From Raphanus sativus (lineage: Eukaryota; Streptophyta; Magnoliopsida; Brassicales; Brassicaceae), in the NCBI RefSeq assembly GCF_000801105.2, contig NC_079519.1, positions 11,406,668 through 11,470,667 of the forward strand: DNA of 64,000 nucleotides, written 5' to 3'. A model generated the notes under the pieces. The model saw only the letters and a program-made list of their open reading frames with translations. It did not search any database and had not been told where the DNA came from. Below are positions 23,308-34,746 of the stretch, piece by piece. Position 1 is the stretch's first letter. Every line of letters starts with the position of its first letter. Made by a program: the position numbers and the translations under genes.

Positions 23308-24723
23308 ATGGCGATAATTTGCACAACGCCAACGACATCTCATGCAGAGAAAGAGCAAGAACCAAAACATGATCTTAAAAACGAGCAAACTCCGCCCTTA
23401 ATCTTCAACCCTGTTCTTCTTAACGTCCAGTCTCAAATCCCAAACCAATTCATTTGGCCAGACAAAGATAAACCTTCCGCTGAAATTCCCGAGCTCAAGG
23501 TCCCTTTCATCGATCTTTCGAGCCAAGACACAACTCTCGAGGCTTCGAAACTCATCGCAGAAGCTTGCACCAAACACGGTTTCTTCCTCGTCCTCAATCA
23601 TGGAGTCAGCGAGTCGCTCATATCCGATGCTCACCGTTACATGGAAAGTTTCTTCAAAATGCCTCTCGCTGGAAAACAGAGAGCCCAAAGAAAATCTGGT
23701 GAGAGCTGGGGCTACGCCAGTAGCTTCACCGGCAGATTCTCCACCAAGCTCCCATGGAAGGAGACTCTCTCTTTTCCGTTTTCCAACGAAATAAGTGGAT
23801 CAAGAACCGTTCAAGATTACTTCTCCGGTACATTAGGACAAGAGTTTGAACAGTTTGGGTACGTGTCCTAAACCAGAATAAAGAAATATAAAACAGAGCA
23901 ACAAAAAAACAAATGTCATATTCAACATATATATATCTGTATATTCCTCTGTTTTCTAGTCTTACTTGAGTAAACCGGTTACTTAGATCGGAATTATTAA
24001 ACCAGAGATTAATTTGACCGGTTTTGTTAATGTTTCCCTCCGGTTAATATTTACAGGAGGGTGTATCAAGACTACTGTGAAGCAATGAGCTCTCTCTCAC
24101 TCAAGATCGTGGAGCTTCTTGGGCTTAGTTTAGGCATAAACAAAGATTATTTCTGGAAATTTTTTGAAGAGAATGATTCGATAATGAGGCTAAATCATTA
24201 CCCTCCATGCCAAACACCAGATCTCACATTAGGTACAGGACCACATTGCGATCCAAGCTCTTTGACTATTCTTCACCAAGACCAAGTCAACGGCCTTCAA
24301 GTCTTTGTTGACAATCAATGGCAATCCATTCTCCCCAATCCCAAGGCTTTTGTCGTCAATATCGGTGACACTTTCATGGTATAGTTAATCATCAAAATGG
24401 AAATACATTTTGGTTACTCCTATACAGATAGTTGATGAATTTTGGTCGTGTAGGCTCTATCGAACGGGATATTCAAGAGTTGTTTGCACAGAGCGGTTGT
24501 GAACAGAGAGAGCGCGAGGACATCAATGGCTTTTTTCTTGTGTCCAAAGAGAGACAAAGTTGTGAAGCCACCAAGTGATATTTTGGAGAAGACGACACCA
24601 AGAAGATTCCCTGATTTTACTTGGCCTATGTTCCTTGAGTTCACCCAAAAGCATTACCGAGCAGATGTCAATACTCTCGACTCATTTTCACATTGGATCA
24701 TTACCAACAAATTCCCCGTCTAA
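23308..24723 (+). CDS. GA20ox2: Gibberellin 20-oxidase, GA20ox2 type
   Basis: A cytosolic 2-oxoglutarate/Fe(II) dioxygenase that catalyses successive C-20 oxidations of GA12/GA53 toward GA9/GA20, the rate-setting steps of gibberellin synthesis. Three exons (23308-23858, 24057-24378, 24454-24723) encode 380 residues, close to the Arabidopsis protein. Visible hallmarks are LPWKETLSF, the substrate motif LNHYPPCQTP, Fe ligands H247, D249 and H303, and the 2-oxoglutarate-binding R313-T-S315. The N-terminus (LLNVQSQIPNQFIWPD) and C-terminus (ADVNTLDSFSHWI) point to the GA20ox2 paralogue rather than GA20ox1 or GA20ox3. Introns sit at the conserved positions. No lesion is seen. In related plants this gene family is feedback-repressed by gibberellin, but no regulatory motif is identified here. 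Transposons lie on both sides. Confidence 0.96.
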
Positions 24724-25240
24724 GAAAGCAAGTTACTGTCGAAATTAATAATCTTTCTTAGTTACTATCTCTTTTGTTATCATGGGGATAATGCATTCCC
24801 ATGGTTTCAAAATTTCAAAAACGCATGTATAATTGTTCCAAGAATTACAGGTAGAATATATATGCTTGTTTTTTCTGACTAAAGAATATTAATGTTTGTT
24901 AAATTAAAAAAAAAACTAAACATACTAGGTCTAACGATCAGTAAACCTGGAGAAAAATCTCATCCGAAAAAGATCTTTGATATGTTAAAATTCTATTTGA
25001 AATTCTATTTGAAATTTGTTCCGAGGAAGAGAGAACTTGCAACCAAACCCATTCCAGATGTAATGTGAAGATCAAATCAAGATAGGAACATGATGGAAAT
25101 AACAAAACTAATGAATAAATTAGGGCATTTTCATCGGTAGAAAATTTACATCTTACCAACAAAAAAATGAAGGGAACAAAAAAAGTAAGAGAGGTAAGAA
25201 ATTGATGAAAAGTTTTATAGAGCATGTGTCAAATGATATA
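24724..25240. other. 3' flank of GA20ox2
   Basis: AT-rich sequence, presumably 3' UTR then intergenic. A possible polyadenylation context lies around 24740-24860. No other gene is seen. Confidence 0.5.
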
Positions 25241-25744
25241 CTCCCTCCGTTTCTAAAAAATATACTCCCTCCGTTCGTATTTATATGACGTTTTACTGAT
25301 TTTTGTCTGTGCCATAATATTTGACGTCCACGGAATTTTATGTGAGAATTAACAAAAAATGACTTCTTCTACCCTTAAAATTAATGATCGCTAGTGATAA
25401 TACAATGGAAGTCAATCTAACATTAAATGTTAACAAAGGTTAAAATAGATAATGTATCAACTATCTTAATTTATGTGCCAAGTCTTGTAGCGTCAAATAT
25501 ATCCGAACGGAGGGAGTATATTATAGATTTTTCACATATATTAAGAAAATACATTAAAACTTGATTGTAAATGCATTGTTTTTTATGAATAACAATTTTC
25601 CATAAATTTTAACCAATAGAAATCCAATAAACATCGTTAACTTTTTTGAAATTTACAAATTTTCATTAAATAATGCATTGAAAAGATAACAAAATTTATC
25701 TTTTTGAAATTTTTTTTCTAGAATATAGATCTTTCTGAAGGGAG
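25241..25744. mobile_element. Stowaway-type MITE (outer), interrupted
   Basis: The left end CTCCCTCCGTTTCTAAAAAA and the right end (reverse complement CTCCCTTCAGAAAGATCTAT) are imperfect TIRs of the Stowaway/Tc1-Mariner type. A TA precedes the left end and the right TA is degenerate. The body resembles the common Brassicaceae MITE with CATTGTTTTTTATGAATAAC. It is split by a second MITE. Confidence 0.8.
25265..25516. mobile_element. Stowaway-type MITE (inner), nested
   Basis: 252 bases with TIRs CTCCCTCCGTTCGTATTTAT / CTCCCTCCGTTCGGATATAT, flanked by TA on both sides (25263-25264, 25517-25518). It is inserted 24 bases into the outer MITE. Confidence 0.9.
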
Positions 25745-26740
25745 AGATTATATTTTTTATTTGATTAAAATCTAATAATTACTCTGTATTATATATATAG
25801 ACATTTTATTAATGTGGATCCTTTCAATATTTTCGTAGATATATTATCATCAATAACTAAATTTTAGTTTTTAATTTTATTTTAAGTTAGATGCCATGAA
25901 ATCTGTCACGTTTTTAAAGGAGATTAGCCATTACTTGATTGCTTGGCATATGAGACTGGAATTCATAAACAAGATCTGACAGAAACGGGACGGGACTTTT
26001 GTCTATTAGGAAGGGATTTGATTGGAGAAAAACTACAGAGAGTAAGAAAAATTGAAGAACAAAAGACACATCAAGTATCATTAACCAGCAAGTGAGTACT
26101 TAAGAACATAAGTTTGTGCTTCACTATACTTAAGCATAGAATGTAGCAATAGTCATCAGTTAAAAAACACATGGGCCAAAACCTACTCAATAATGTTATC
26201 TTTCTTATACAAACATAAGACCCACTTTCTAAAGAAAAAACATAAGACCCATATCCCTACCTATAATACTCTGTATTTTATCTGTTTGGCACCCTTTATA
26301 TACTCTGCAATACCTTTGAATATTGTTTGCACAATACAAATTATTGAATTTCTTTTAACGATTTCATTTCATTTCTCATTTAGTGGCCATTGATAAGCTT
26401 TTTTGTAACCATTTTTCATCCATTGTAACATAGGATCGGATCTTCGTTTAAGTCTGAAAAGACCAGGCCATGTGATTATGATTGCTTTCTTTTTTCCTTT
26501 CGAAAAGAGAACAATGATAAAGATCTTTAAAGTGAACAGGGACCTTGGTGGTTAGTATTATTAGTCTCGCGTCTCATGGAAGCATGTCTAATAAACTTAA
26601 TCGATGAAAAAATAAAATGATACCGTACGAAGTATGGAAAACAACTTAGGAAAGTGTGGAAAAAAGAAGATAGAAACAAAATTAAGATTGTGTGTGTGAT
26701 CAGAAATCTGAATGAGTAAAAATTGATGTGTCCTTTGATA
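25745..26740. other. Intergenic sequence
   Basis: No gene, TIR or hairpin end is recognised. Short frames here are AT-rich chance frames. Confidence 0.5.
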
Positions 26741-28867
26741 TCTAACAATACTAAAAGGTGGATATAAATAAATAAGAGTTATGACACATCCTCAGAAATA
26801 ATCAACCAATGAGGGGGAGTTTATTTTTCTACGTCAACAAGATACATTAGAAAAAGATCATGACACATCCTCAGAAATAATCAACCAATGAGGGGGATTT
26901 ATTTTTTCACGTCAACAACGATGCATTAGAAAGAGATCGGGTGGCCTTTAAAAAAAATATAATTTGGTACATCCTTGGCCCAAAACATATTTTGTCTCAA
27001 ACCTTCTGATACTCTCCCTAACAACTCTTCCACTTCGTCTTCTCCAATCGATGAGTTTGAGTTTGAGTTTGCATTACCTTGAGCCATTTCTGATCAATCA
27101 ATGATCTTTAAACTCTTCTGCAATTTTTCGTTCTATCTCCCGATGATTCTTCATCCTTCAAATCCAGACGTTTCATGATTTTATCACCCACTTTCTATAA
27201 ATTTAGGGCCATACCCACGAATCCTCACTACACCAAACCAAGTTCTCTGCAGTTTTTACTTTTCAACTCCCATTTTCCGTCATGGCTAACCTCGATTTTG
27301 TCTTCCTACTTTACACTCGATAATCAGCATCTCTACCGTTTTCTCAAGAGGTTGTCCAGCCGACTCATCCATCATTGGGATTATTAGGTTTTTAATCTAC
27401 CTTTCCTGTTCAATTGCTATTAATCTTGATACCAAGAGCTTCTAGGGGATAAACATGTAAAATAGTTAACTCCCTTTATTATCCCTTTTCCCATCACGTT
27501 TGATTCCTCTTATGAATTTTTGGTAATCAATAAACTTACTAAGCTGTTTCGTTCTAGATATATGCAGTAAAACCTATCATCTTAATTTGCTGATTATTCA
27601 CATAATTGTACTTTTTGTTTAGATTTTTGTTGTTGATGTAACTTGATTTTAGTTGTTCTGTCCAGGTTCTGATTGCATCGCTTCCAAACAAAAAACTGAG
27701 GAGCTGGAGGAGGAACTGAATCTTCTCAAGAATCACTCTCAGCCAAATAGAGTTGTAAGCAACAAAAGCTTTCTGTATTTCTTACAATGTCAGGTACACC
27801 CACTAAGTTTTTGTTTCTTTTATATCTCTTTCATTAAAAACCATTGAGAATTTTGTTGATTTTATAACATGAAACCTGAAAACAAAAACTTGTGATTGAT
27901 TTATTCGTAGAAATCTGTGTGTATTGTGGACTAATGGCCCAACAGAGAGAAAGACAAGGTTTTCCTATAAGCAGCTATTCATCTGTCTCTGTGAGTCTCC
28001 TCTTTTCATGTACGATGGGAGAACAGTAAGTTTACACGACATCTCCTGTTTTGTAATGCATGGTTTCTTCAAACTTATTGTTTAAAAATATTGATTTAGA
28101 GCTTTTGGATGGAGAAAATAAACAAAATAATTCGTTGGAGTATTAAACTGGGTAAATAAAAGTTTGGGTATTAAAAATTCTAACAAAATCTTGTTGGAGT
28201 TTTTATGGAATTTTCTCTTTAATTAAACCCATCTTTGTTAAAAGTTAGGGCCATCTCCGACGCATCACATCAGTGGTGAAATCAACCAGCTAGAAGATGT
28301 CATCTCAGTCCCAACTCGAAACATTATCTCACAGTTTTCCATATATCCATTTATGTCTATATGGTATTTCATGGTACAATCCTCTACCCCGACAAAAGAT
28401 ATATCTTCACGTGTATTACTTTTAACTTTTAAAAAAAAATGCTTGATCGTTAGGTTTAGAATGAAGCTAAAGGATTTTTTGATTTCTTCATGTTACTCTT
28501 ATAGTAAATACTATTTCTAAAATTACTCAGTCGGCATACTTTATTTTCTAAATAAAACACAAACTCTTCAGATCAATATGTATTGAATATTTTTATCATT
28601 CTCTTTTGATATATTCAAAAAAGCTTCACCTCCAAAATATTGTGCAGATATTGAATCTACATGAAAAATGAATTGAAAATATAGTTTTGGGCTAAAGGAG
28701 ATCAACAACAAAACATTAGTAAAGAGACAACATGATCTTTACCTACTTTTAAATCTCAAATTTTTTAGATTTTTCAGAACAAATTTATCGAATGATATCA
28801 TATATTATAAAAACTTTTAAAAAAATTATATAACCACATTATCCGCGCGTAGCGCAGACACAAATAG
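26741..28867 (+). mobile_element. Helitron candidate
   Basis: It starts TCTAACAATACTAAAAGG after an A. It ends with a GC hairpin (CCGCGCGTAGCGCAG, about 28842-28856) and AAATAG before a T, so it sits between A and T as Helitrons do. The 3' terminal CTAG is degraded to ATAG. The interior has no RepHel. About 27660-27750 contains a short lysine/glutamate-rich coiled-coil-like frame (KQKTEELEEELNLLKN) ending at a GTAAGC donor-like site. This may be a captured exon of unknown source. Confidence 0.5.
26781..26938 (+). repeat. 79-bp tandem duplication
   Basis: Two copies of a unit starting ATGACACATCCTCAGAAATA, at 26781 and 26860, differ by a few bases. They lie near the proposed Helitron 5' end. 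Confidence 0.85.
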
Positions 28868-29234
28868 TAAGTTTACTGAACTTCAGAAAAGTACTACTAT
28901 AGTAATCCTTGACCCTTTAAAATAGTATAGTTTAGTACTATTTTTTTTGTCAATCAGTTTAGTACTATTCTGAAGTTTAATTTGATTTAATATATAGTAT
29001 ATATATTACATTTTATGTTTGGGTTTAGTGATTAAGGGGTTTTAATGGGTGGTGGTAGGGTTTAAAGTGAGGTTTATGATTATATTATTTGTAAAATACC
29101 TATACTATTTATATATTAATTTACTACCAGTTCTATACTATTTATATAACGACGCTCATCTTTATCACTCTGTATATGTAAGTGGAAAAGAACATCCATT
29201 GTATACTATTTGTAGAAATATACACAATTTTACT
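28868..29234. other. Intergenic sequence
   Basis: No gene. A duplicated short word (AGTTTAGTACTATT) occurs near 28928 and 28957. Confidence 0.5.
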
Positions 29235-29243
29235 TTAAAAGTA

Positions 29244-32200
29244 GGGTTTTCTGCAAAATTGACTCAAAACTCAAAGTCAAACACAAAACTAACATATGTT
29301 TTTTTTGAATTTTTCTTTTGTCTTCTTCACCCCACAAGTTCATATTATTCACGAAAATGCCATTAATTTTTTTTTTCTTTTTTTCTTCGAAAATGACATT
29401 TTTACTCTCTCAACCTCATCATCTTCAAGTATTTACAAGATTACCATTGCCATCAATACCCTAACCACCATGAACAACCAATTTGAAGCTCTTAATGCAT
29501 CTCAAATCGATTTACACTCTCTTTTTCCCAATTGTTATGAACTAAAAACAACATCTCTTTCACTTTGTATCCATATTCATCCAAAAAACTCAAGTTTTTG
29601 ATTATAAAATTTTTATGGTTGATAGAACCATTCAAACTTATGATTCTTGGTGGGTTACTTTCGTTTGAGGTTCTATGTGGTTGGAGAAGACTTACTTGAA
29701 AGTCGTCCAGTCAGACGACTTAAGTTAAGTCGTCCAAAAATTTTTTTCTGAGATTCTGGTCAAACCTTGCTTATCTCAGACGACTTTCAAGTAAGTCGTC
29801 TGACTAGACAACTTACAAGTAAGTCGTCTAGGAAAAATTAAATATTTAAGTTTTATTTTCCAATTGCAAAACTAACCTGAGAAGACTTACTTGTAAGTCG
29901 TCTAGAAATAATAAAATATTAAGTTTTTTGTTTTTTCATAGACGACTTACAAGTAAGTCGTCCAGGAAAAGTCAAATATCTGACACAATTCGGTCAAATG
30001 CAAAAATAACCTGTTTATCCTGGACGACTTACTGGTAAGTCGTCTGGAGTTGTTTTTTTAACAAACAAAATTGGACGACTTACAAGTAAGTCGTCCCATT
30101 TAAAAGTCAATTGCAAAAATGACCTCTCCAGACGACTTACTTGTAAGTCTTCCAGACGACTTACTAGTAAGTCTTCCAGACTTATGTTTAGTAAACATTC
30201 ATTTTCTCTAATAATATAAAGACTTTTTAACATTTTCTTATTAATTCATGTATATTAATCAATATTGGAGATACTGAATGAAATTTATAACATAATTGGT
30301 GATATTTATGAGGTTACCAATATTCATGTTACTCAAAGTTTCTAGCTAATATGTTTTTAACTCATACATGTTCTATCTTTATTAATGTGTTTTATTTTGA
30401 ATTTTTGCAAATGACGCGTTAGATACATGCATTATATGGAGAATAAAAGCATCCATATGTTGCGTATAAAACAATACAAGTCTGAAGATTTAACAATTAC
30501 AGAAGACTTACCAGTCAGTCGTCTGATAAGTATTATACACAAAAGATTTACCAGACAACTTACTGGTAAGTCTTCTACAAAAAAAAACATTTTCAACACA
30601 AACTTGTAAAAAATGTGATATGCTTTGATTAGTTACTATTATTTTTTTCATCTCATAAGTATTTTTGTTATAGAAACCAATGATGATTATTGTTATGAGT
30701 TGGAACAATGGTTAAAATGCTTCTTAAAATGTTGTATCAGTATGAGCCTACCAACATTTTTATTTATTACATATATTACATCTTGGAAAACATTATTAAT
30801 GATTTTACAAAAAAGTCACAACTAAGGGAGTACACATGCAAATCACAAAACATACCACAAACAAACTATTATATATCATTTCTCTACAAAGACAAGCTTA
30901 GACTCCACTTAATATGGAAGAAGACTTCTTCAGAAGACTTCCAGGAGGTCCAGACGACTTCCAGGACGTCGAGAAGACTTCTAGGACGTCCAGACGAGTT
31001 CCATGAGGTCCAGACGACTTACAAGAGGTCCAGACGACTTACAAGAGGTCCAGACGACTTCCAGGAGGTCCAGACGACTTCCAGGAGGTCCAGAATACTT
31101 TCAGGAAGTTCAGACGATTTACAAGAGGTCCAGACGACTTACAAGAGGTCCAGACGACTTCCAGGAGGTCCAGAAGACTTCCAGGAGGTCCAGACGACTT
31201 ACAGGAAGTCCAGACGACTTACAGGAAGTCTTCTGGAACTCCTGGAAGTCTTCTGGACCTCCTGGAAGTTGTATGGACCTCCTGGAAGTCTTCTGGACCT
31301 CCTGGAAGTCGTCTGGATCTCCTGTAAGTCTTCTGGATCTCTTGTAAGTCGTCTGGACCTCTTGGAAGTCGTCTGGACCTCCTGGAAGTCGTCCCAGAAG
31401 TCTTCTAGATCTGAAAAACCTGCATATCCATATCTGAAAAATCTGCACATCCAAAAACGTTCAAATGGCTTAAAAACATAGAAAATGAGTGGAAAATTAG
31501 ATAGACATACTTATATAGAACACACAACGTACATATCCAAGTGGAAGTTGAGAACCATCTGATTAAAAACCATCAAAAAGATAGATTATTCAGAAAGATA
31601 TGAGACAAAAATGAAAAATTCATATAAAATTTGGTGTTTTGAAGTCTAAGAGATTAGAGTGGCTTTGGAGAGTATTAGTTTGAAAAAAAAAGGTAAGAAC
31701 TTTATGCAATAAGAAGTTACAAAATGAAGAAAAATGAGACATAAAAATACATATCTAAAATTAATAGATCTACCTTTAAATGGGTGGAAGATGAGAATCA
31801 TGTGATGAAAAACCTGCAAAAACAAGATAAATTAGTGAGAAAAGACATGAGACAAAAATAATCAATTGATATAAAGCTTGGTGTTTCTAAGTTCAAAGAG
31901 ATTAGAGAGAGGTTTGAGAGTTTTAGAATGATGAACATTACATTTTTGTTGCAGCCATTTGAGAGGAGGAGAGGGAATGTGTAAATTTTTCTTTATATAG
32001 AGAGACAAAAAATCCAATTAGGTTAAATATTTTAGATTCAGCAGACTTTCAAGTAAGTCTTCTGAATAGAAGACTTCCTAGACGACTTACTTGTAAGTCG
32101 TCCAGAAGACTTCAATATTTTTAGCGGGAAACTCAAATATTTTTAGCGGGAAACTTAATATTTTTAGCGGGAAACTAAATACTTTCACTTATCTATGTTG

Positions 32201-33063
32201 AAAACAATTCACTTTTATTGTATCTTAATTTATATCACTTATAACATATGTTAATTACATGATTTCAATTTTTCACTTATCAAAATATTTTTTACAAATT
32301 TTATAAATTACTTTTAAGATCAACTATACCAGAAGACTTTCAAGTAAGTCGTCTCGTACAGAAGACTTACTTGTAAGTCGTCTCGTGTAGAAGACTTACT
32401 TGTAAGTCATCCAGTCGTCTAGAAGACTTACTTGTAAGTCGTCTAGTCGTCTTGAAGACTTACTTGTAATCCAGATCCTAAATTTAACCCCTAAACTAAA
32501 TTGACTAAAATTAACTAACTAAACACGTTATAAAATCAAATTAAACTTGCTTAGTGTTTACTATACACAGAAATAAACACATTTGGGTAAATTTCATATT
32601 TTTCAAAAATACTTTTATGCTTTCCAAAATCTAACCCTAAAAACAAATACAATACTACAACATATGTTGGCAAAACCTAAACCAAAGAATATAATGACTC
32701 ACTACTTTCACTCATCTATGTTGAAAACAATTCACTTTTGTTATATTTTAATTTGTAACACTTTTAACATATCTTAATTACATGATTTCAATTTTTCACT
32801 TAACAAAATATTTTTTAAAAAATTATAAATTATTTTTAAGATTAACTATACCAGAAGACTTTCAAACAAGTCGTCTACTTGAAAGTCGTCTAGGCAGAAG
32901 ACTTACTGGGTTAAAAACGTAAAAAAAATTGTTTTTTTTTGTTTGGTCACAAGGGGCTGATTGTAATTTCAATAGCCTTTTAAGTTACTTTTGCATTTGA
33001 TTCAAGTTTGGGTATACTTTTGCATTTGAAATCAAGTTGTGAGTTATATTTGGCAATTTTCCC
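29244..33063. mobile_element. Mutator-like non-autonomous element, copy 2, with 9-bp target duplication
   Basis: It begins GGGTTTTCTGCAAAATTGAC and ends with the reverse complement of GGGAAAATTGCCAAATATAA. The two ends stay alignable for about 50 bases as imperfect TIRs (both reach AACTCA(A/C)AACT and AAATGCAAAAG/CACAAAAC). The exact 9-bp repeat TTAAAAGTA flanks it (29235-29243, 33064-33072), which is the Mutator signature. The interior is non-coding. It holds many GACGACTTACAAGTAAGTCG palindromes, a 20-bp-period array at 30921-31400, a minus-strand promoter-like block near 31990, and two units of about 500 bp near the right end. Long open frames inside are products of the periodic array. Confidence 0.85.
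30921..31400. repeat. 20-bp tandem array facing its inverted copy
   Basis: Fifteen units close to AGGTCCAGACGACTTCCAGG, with GACTT (or a one-base variant) ending at 30940, 30960 and so on to 31220, show no phase slip. After a centre near 31223 come nine complementary units, with AAGTC or a variant ending at 31230 through 31390. The sequence can fold into a stem of about 180 bp. Units differ by substitutions only. Confidence 0.95.
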
Positions 33064-33072
33064 TTAAAAGTA

Positions 33073-34229
33073 AAGGCTTCAGGCTTCACACATGGTGCAG
33101 AAAAATATCTAGTATTCCTTTAACTAGTACGAAAGGTTATTATTAATGTTTTCTAGACTACAAAAAAATAATTATGCAGGTGCCAAAGATTTTATTAATC
33201 TTCAATATAAATTTCATAATTTAAATTCTAAAAAAATTTGTTGCAAGGAAAAATATTTTATAAAGAAGTTCGTTTGGTAATAACAAAACAACTTAATTTT
33301 TGTATTATTCTTTATATAAATTTATGTAGGCGAGGAATGCCTGAGAACCAAACAATATTCTTATTTTTTTATATTAACAATATTTTTTTGAATAATTCTG
33401 TCTCTTTACTACTTTTTTAATTGAAGCGTCTCTTTGTTATTAATAAAAAAGATCAACACTTAAAATTATTACTTTTTGATTTATAGGGAAAGCATGCAAT
33501 ACTTAGGCCACAATATATAGCAAACTTTGAGTTAAATTGATGTCCAAGTAATATTGACCAAGAGTGTATCATACATTTTTTGAGAAAAAATTTATGTTGG
33601 ATCATAATATAAATCAACATTGAGCCATTTAAAGAAAATCTCATTTAATGATATCACCGAATATATTTAATGAAATCTCTGAATATTAATTTTAGACTTG
33701 TTAATTTTTCAATTGATTCTTATGATGTCACATAAGCCAAATTGACATTGTAATTAAATGATATCTAAAGAATGTTATTTTTTAATTAATACAAATTCAA
33801 GGTTACAACTTTTTAAATGTTTCTCTCTTAATAGGATATATAAAAAAATAAGAAATTGTCAAAAATATCATTTTCATAGTACCACTTTTCATGTTTACAC
33901 TAACCATTTTTACCACCACTTTTAATGAATGGTTTTTTTTTTGATGTCTTTAGTGAATGGTTTAGATTTGAAAGTTTATGATTTAGAGTTTAGATTTGAT
34001 GTTTTAGGATTTATGGTATATAATTTAGGGTTTAGAGTTGAGGATTTAGGATTTATAATTGATGTTTTAGGGTTTAGGGTATTGGATTTAGGGTATAGAG
34101 TTTAGGGTTTAGAGTTTAGAGTTGAGGATTTAGAGTTTAGAGTTTAGAATTGGGGGGTTAGGATTTATAGTTTGGGGTTAGAATTTTGAAAAATATATAA
34201 AAATAAGGATATAAGAGTTTTTAACATTT
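33073..34229. repeat. Intergenic region with degenerate telomere-like tract
   Basis: 33073-33900 is AT-rich without genes. 33960-34190 is packed with TTTAGGG, TTTAGAG and TTTAGGAT variants, a degenerate form of the plant telomere word, without an array of perfect repeats. Confidence 0.65.
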
Positions 34230-34234
34230 TAATA

Positions 34235-34746
34235 TGTTAGGAATTATCGATCGTTTGATTGCTTAAATAATTAACGACACAAGATTTTTAACCCAGTTCC
34301 CTTGCGGTACCTCTGGAGTGGGAACCGTCTCCCACAACTTCCACTATCAATCAAAGGGGTTTACACAAACGCTCTAAGCGCTCTTCTCGTATAAACATGA
34401 TATTAACAAAGAATAAGAAGATCAAAGAAACTCTATCCCTTAGAGACATGACTCGAACAATGTCTCTTAGTTTCTTATACTCTTGATCTCTCTCTTAACT
34501 TCTCTTTGTCCTTGTGTTTTAGGTTTTCTCGGATGATCTTCTAAAGCTTTGACGTCTTCTTATTTATATCAAACATCACCGACTTGTGTTTGTATAATTT
34601 CCTTTTTCCATTAGTCTAATGACTTCTAATGACTTCACGTCTTCTTGTAATAATGGAAACATTCCCACAGACTAATCCACCTCCTTTGTTTGCTGGACAG
34701 ATTTGATTGGGCTAGGATGAGAGAATTAAGGCCCATTAGTACCACA
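34235..34746 (-). repeat. LTR (biological 3' LTR) of the young element
   Basis: 512 bases. On the minus strand it starts TGTGGTACTAATGGGCC and ends CCTAACA. It pairs with 37584-38095. Confidence 0.95.

Noticed and set aside
30921..31400. CRISPR-like regular repeat array
   Set aside because: Plant nuclear DNA, no unique spacers, units contiguous and inverted. It is a transposon-internal tandem array.
30708..31481. 257-residue open frame and two other long frames of RRLTRGPDDFQEVQ-type repeats, on both strands
   Set aside because: A 20-bp repeat without stops opens all frames and gives a 20-residue peptide period. Frames overlap on both strands and have no promoter or domain. Not a gene.
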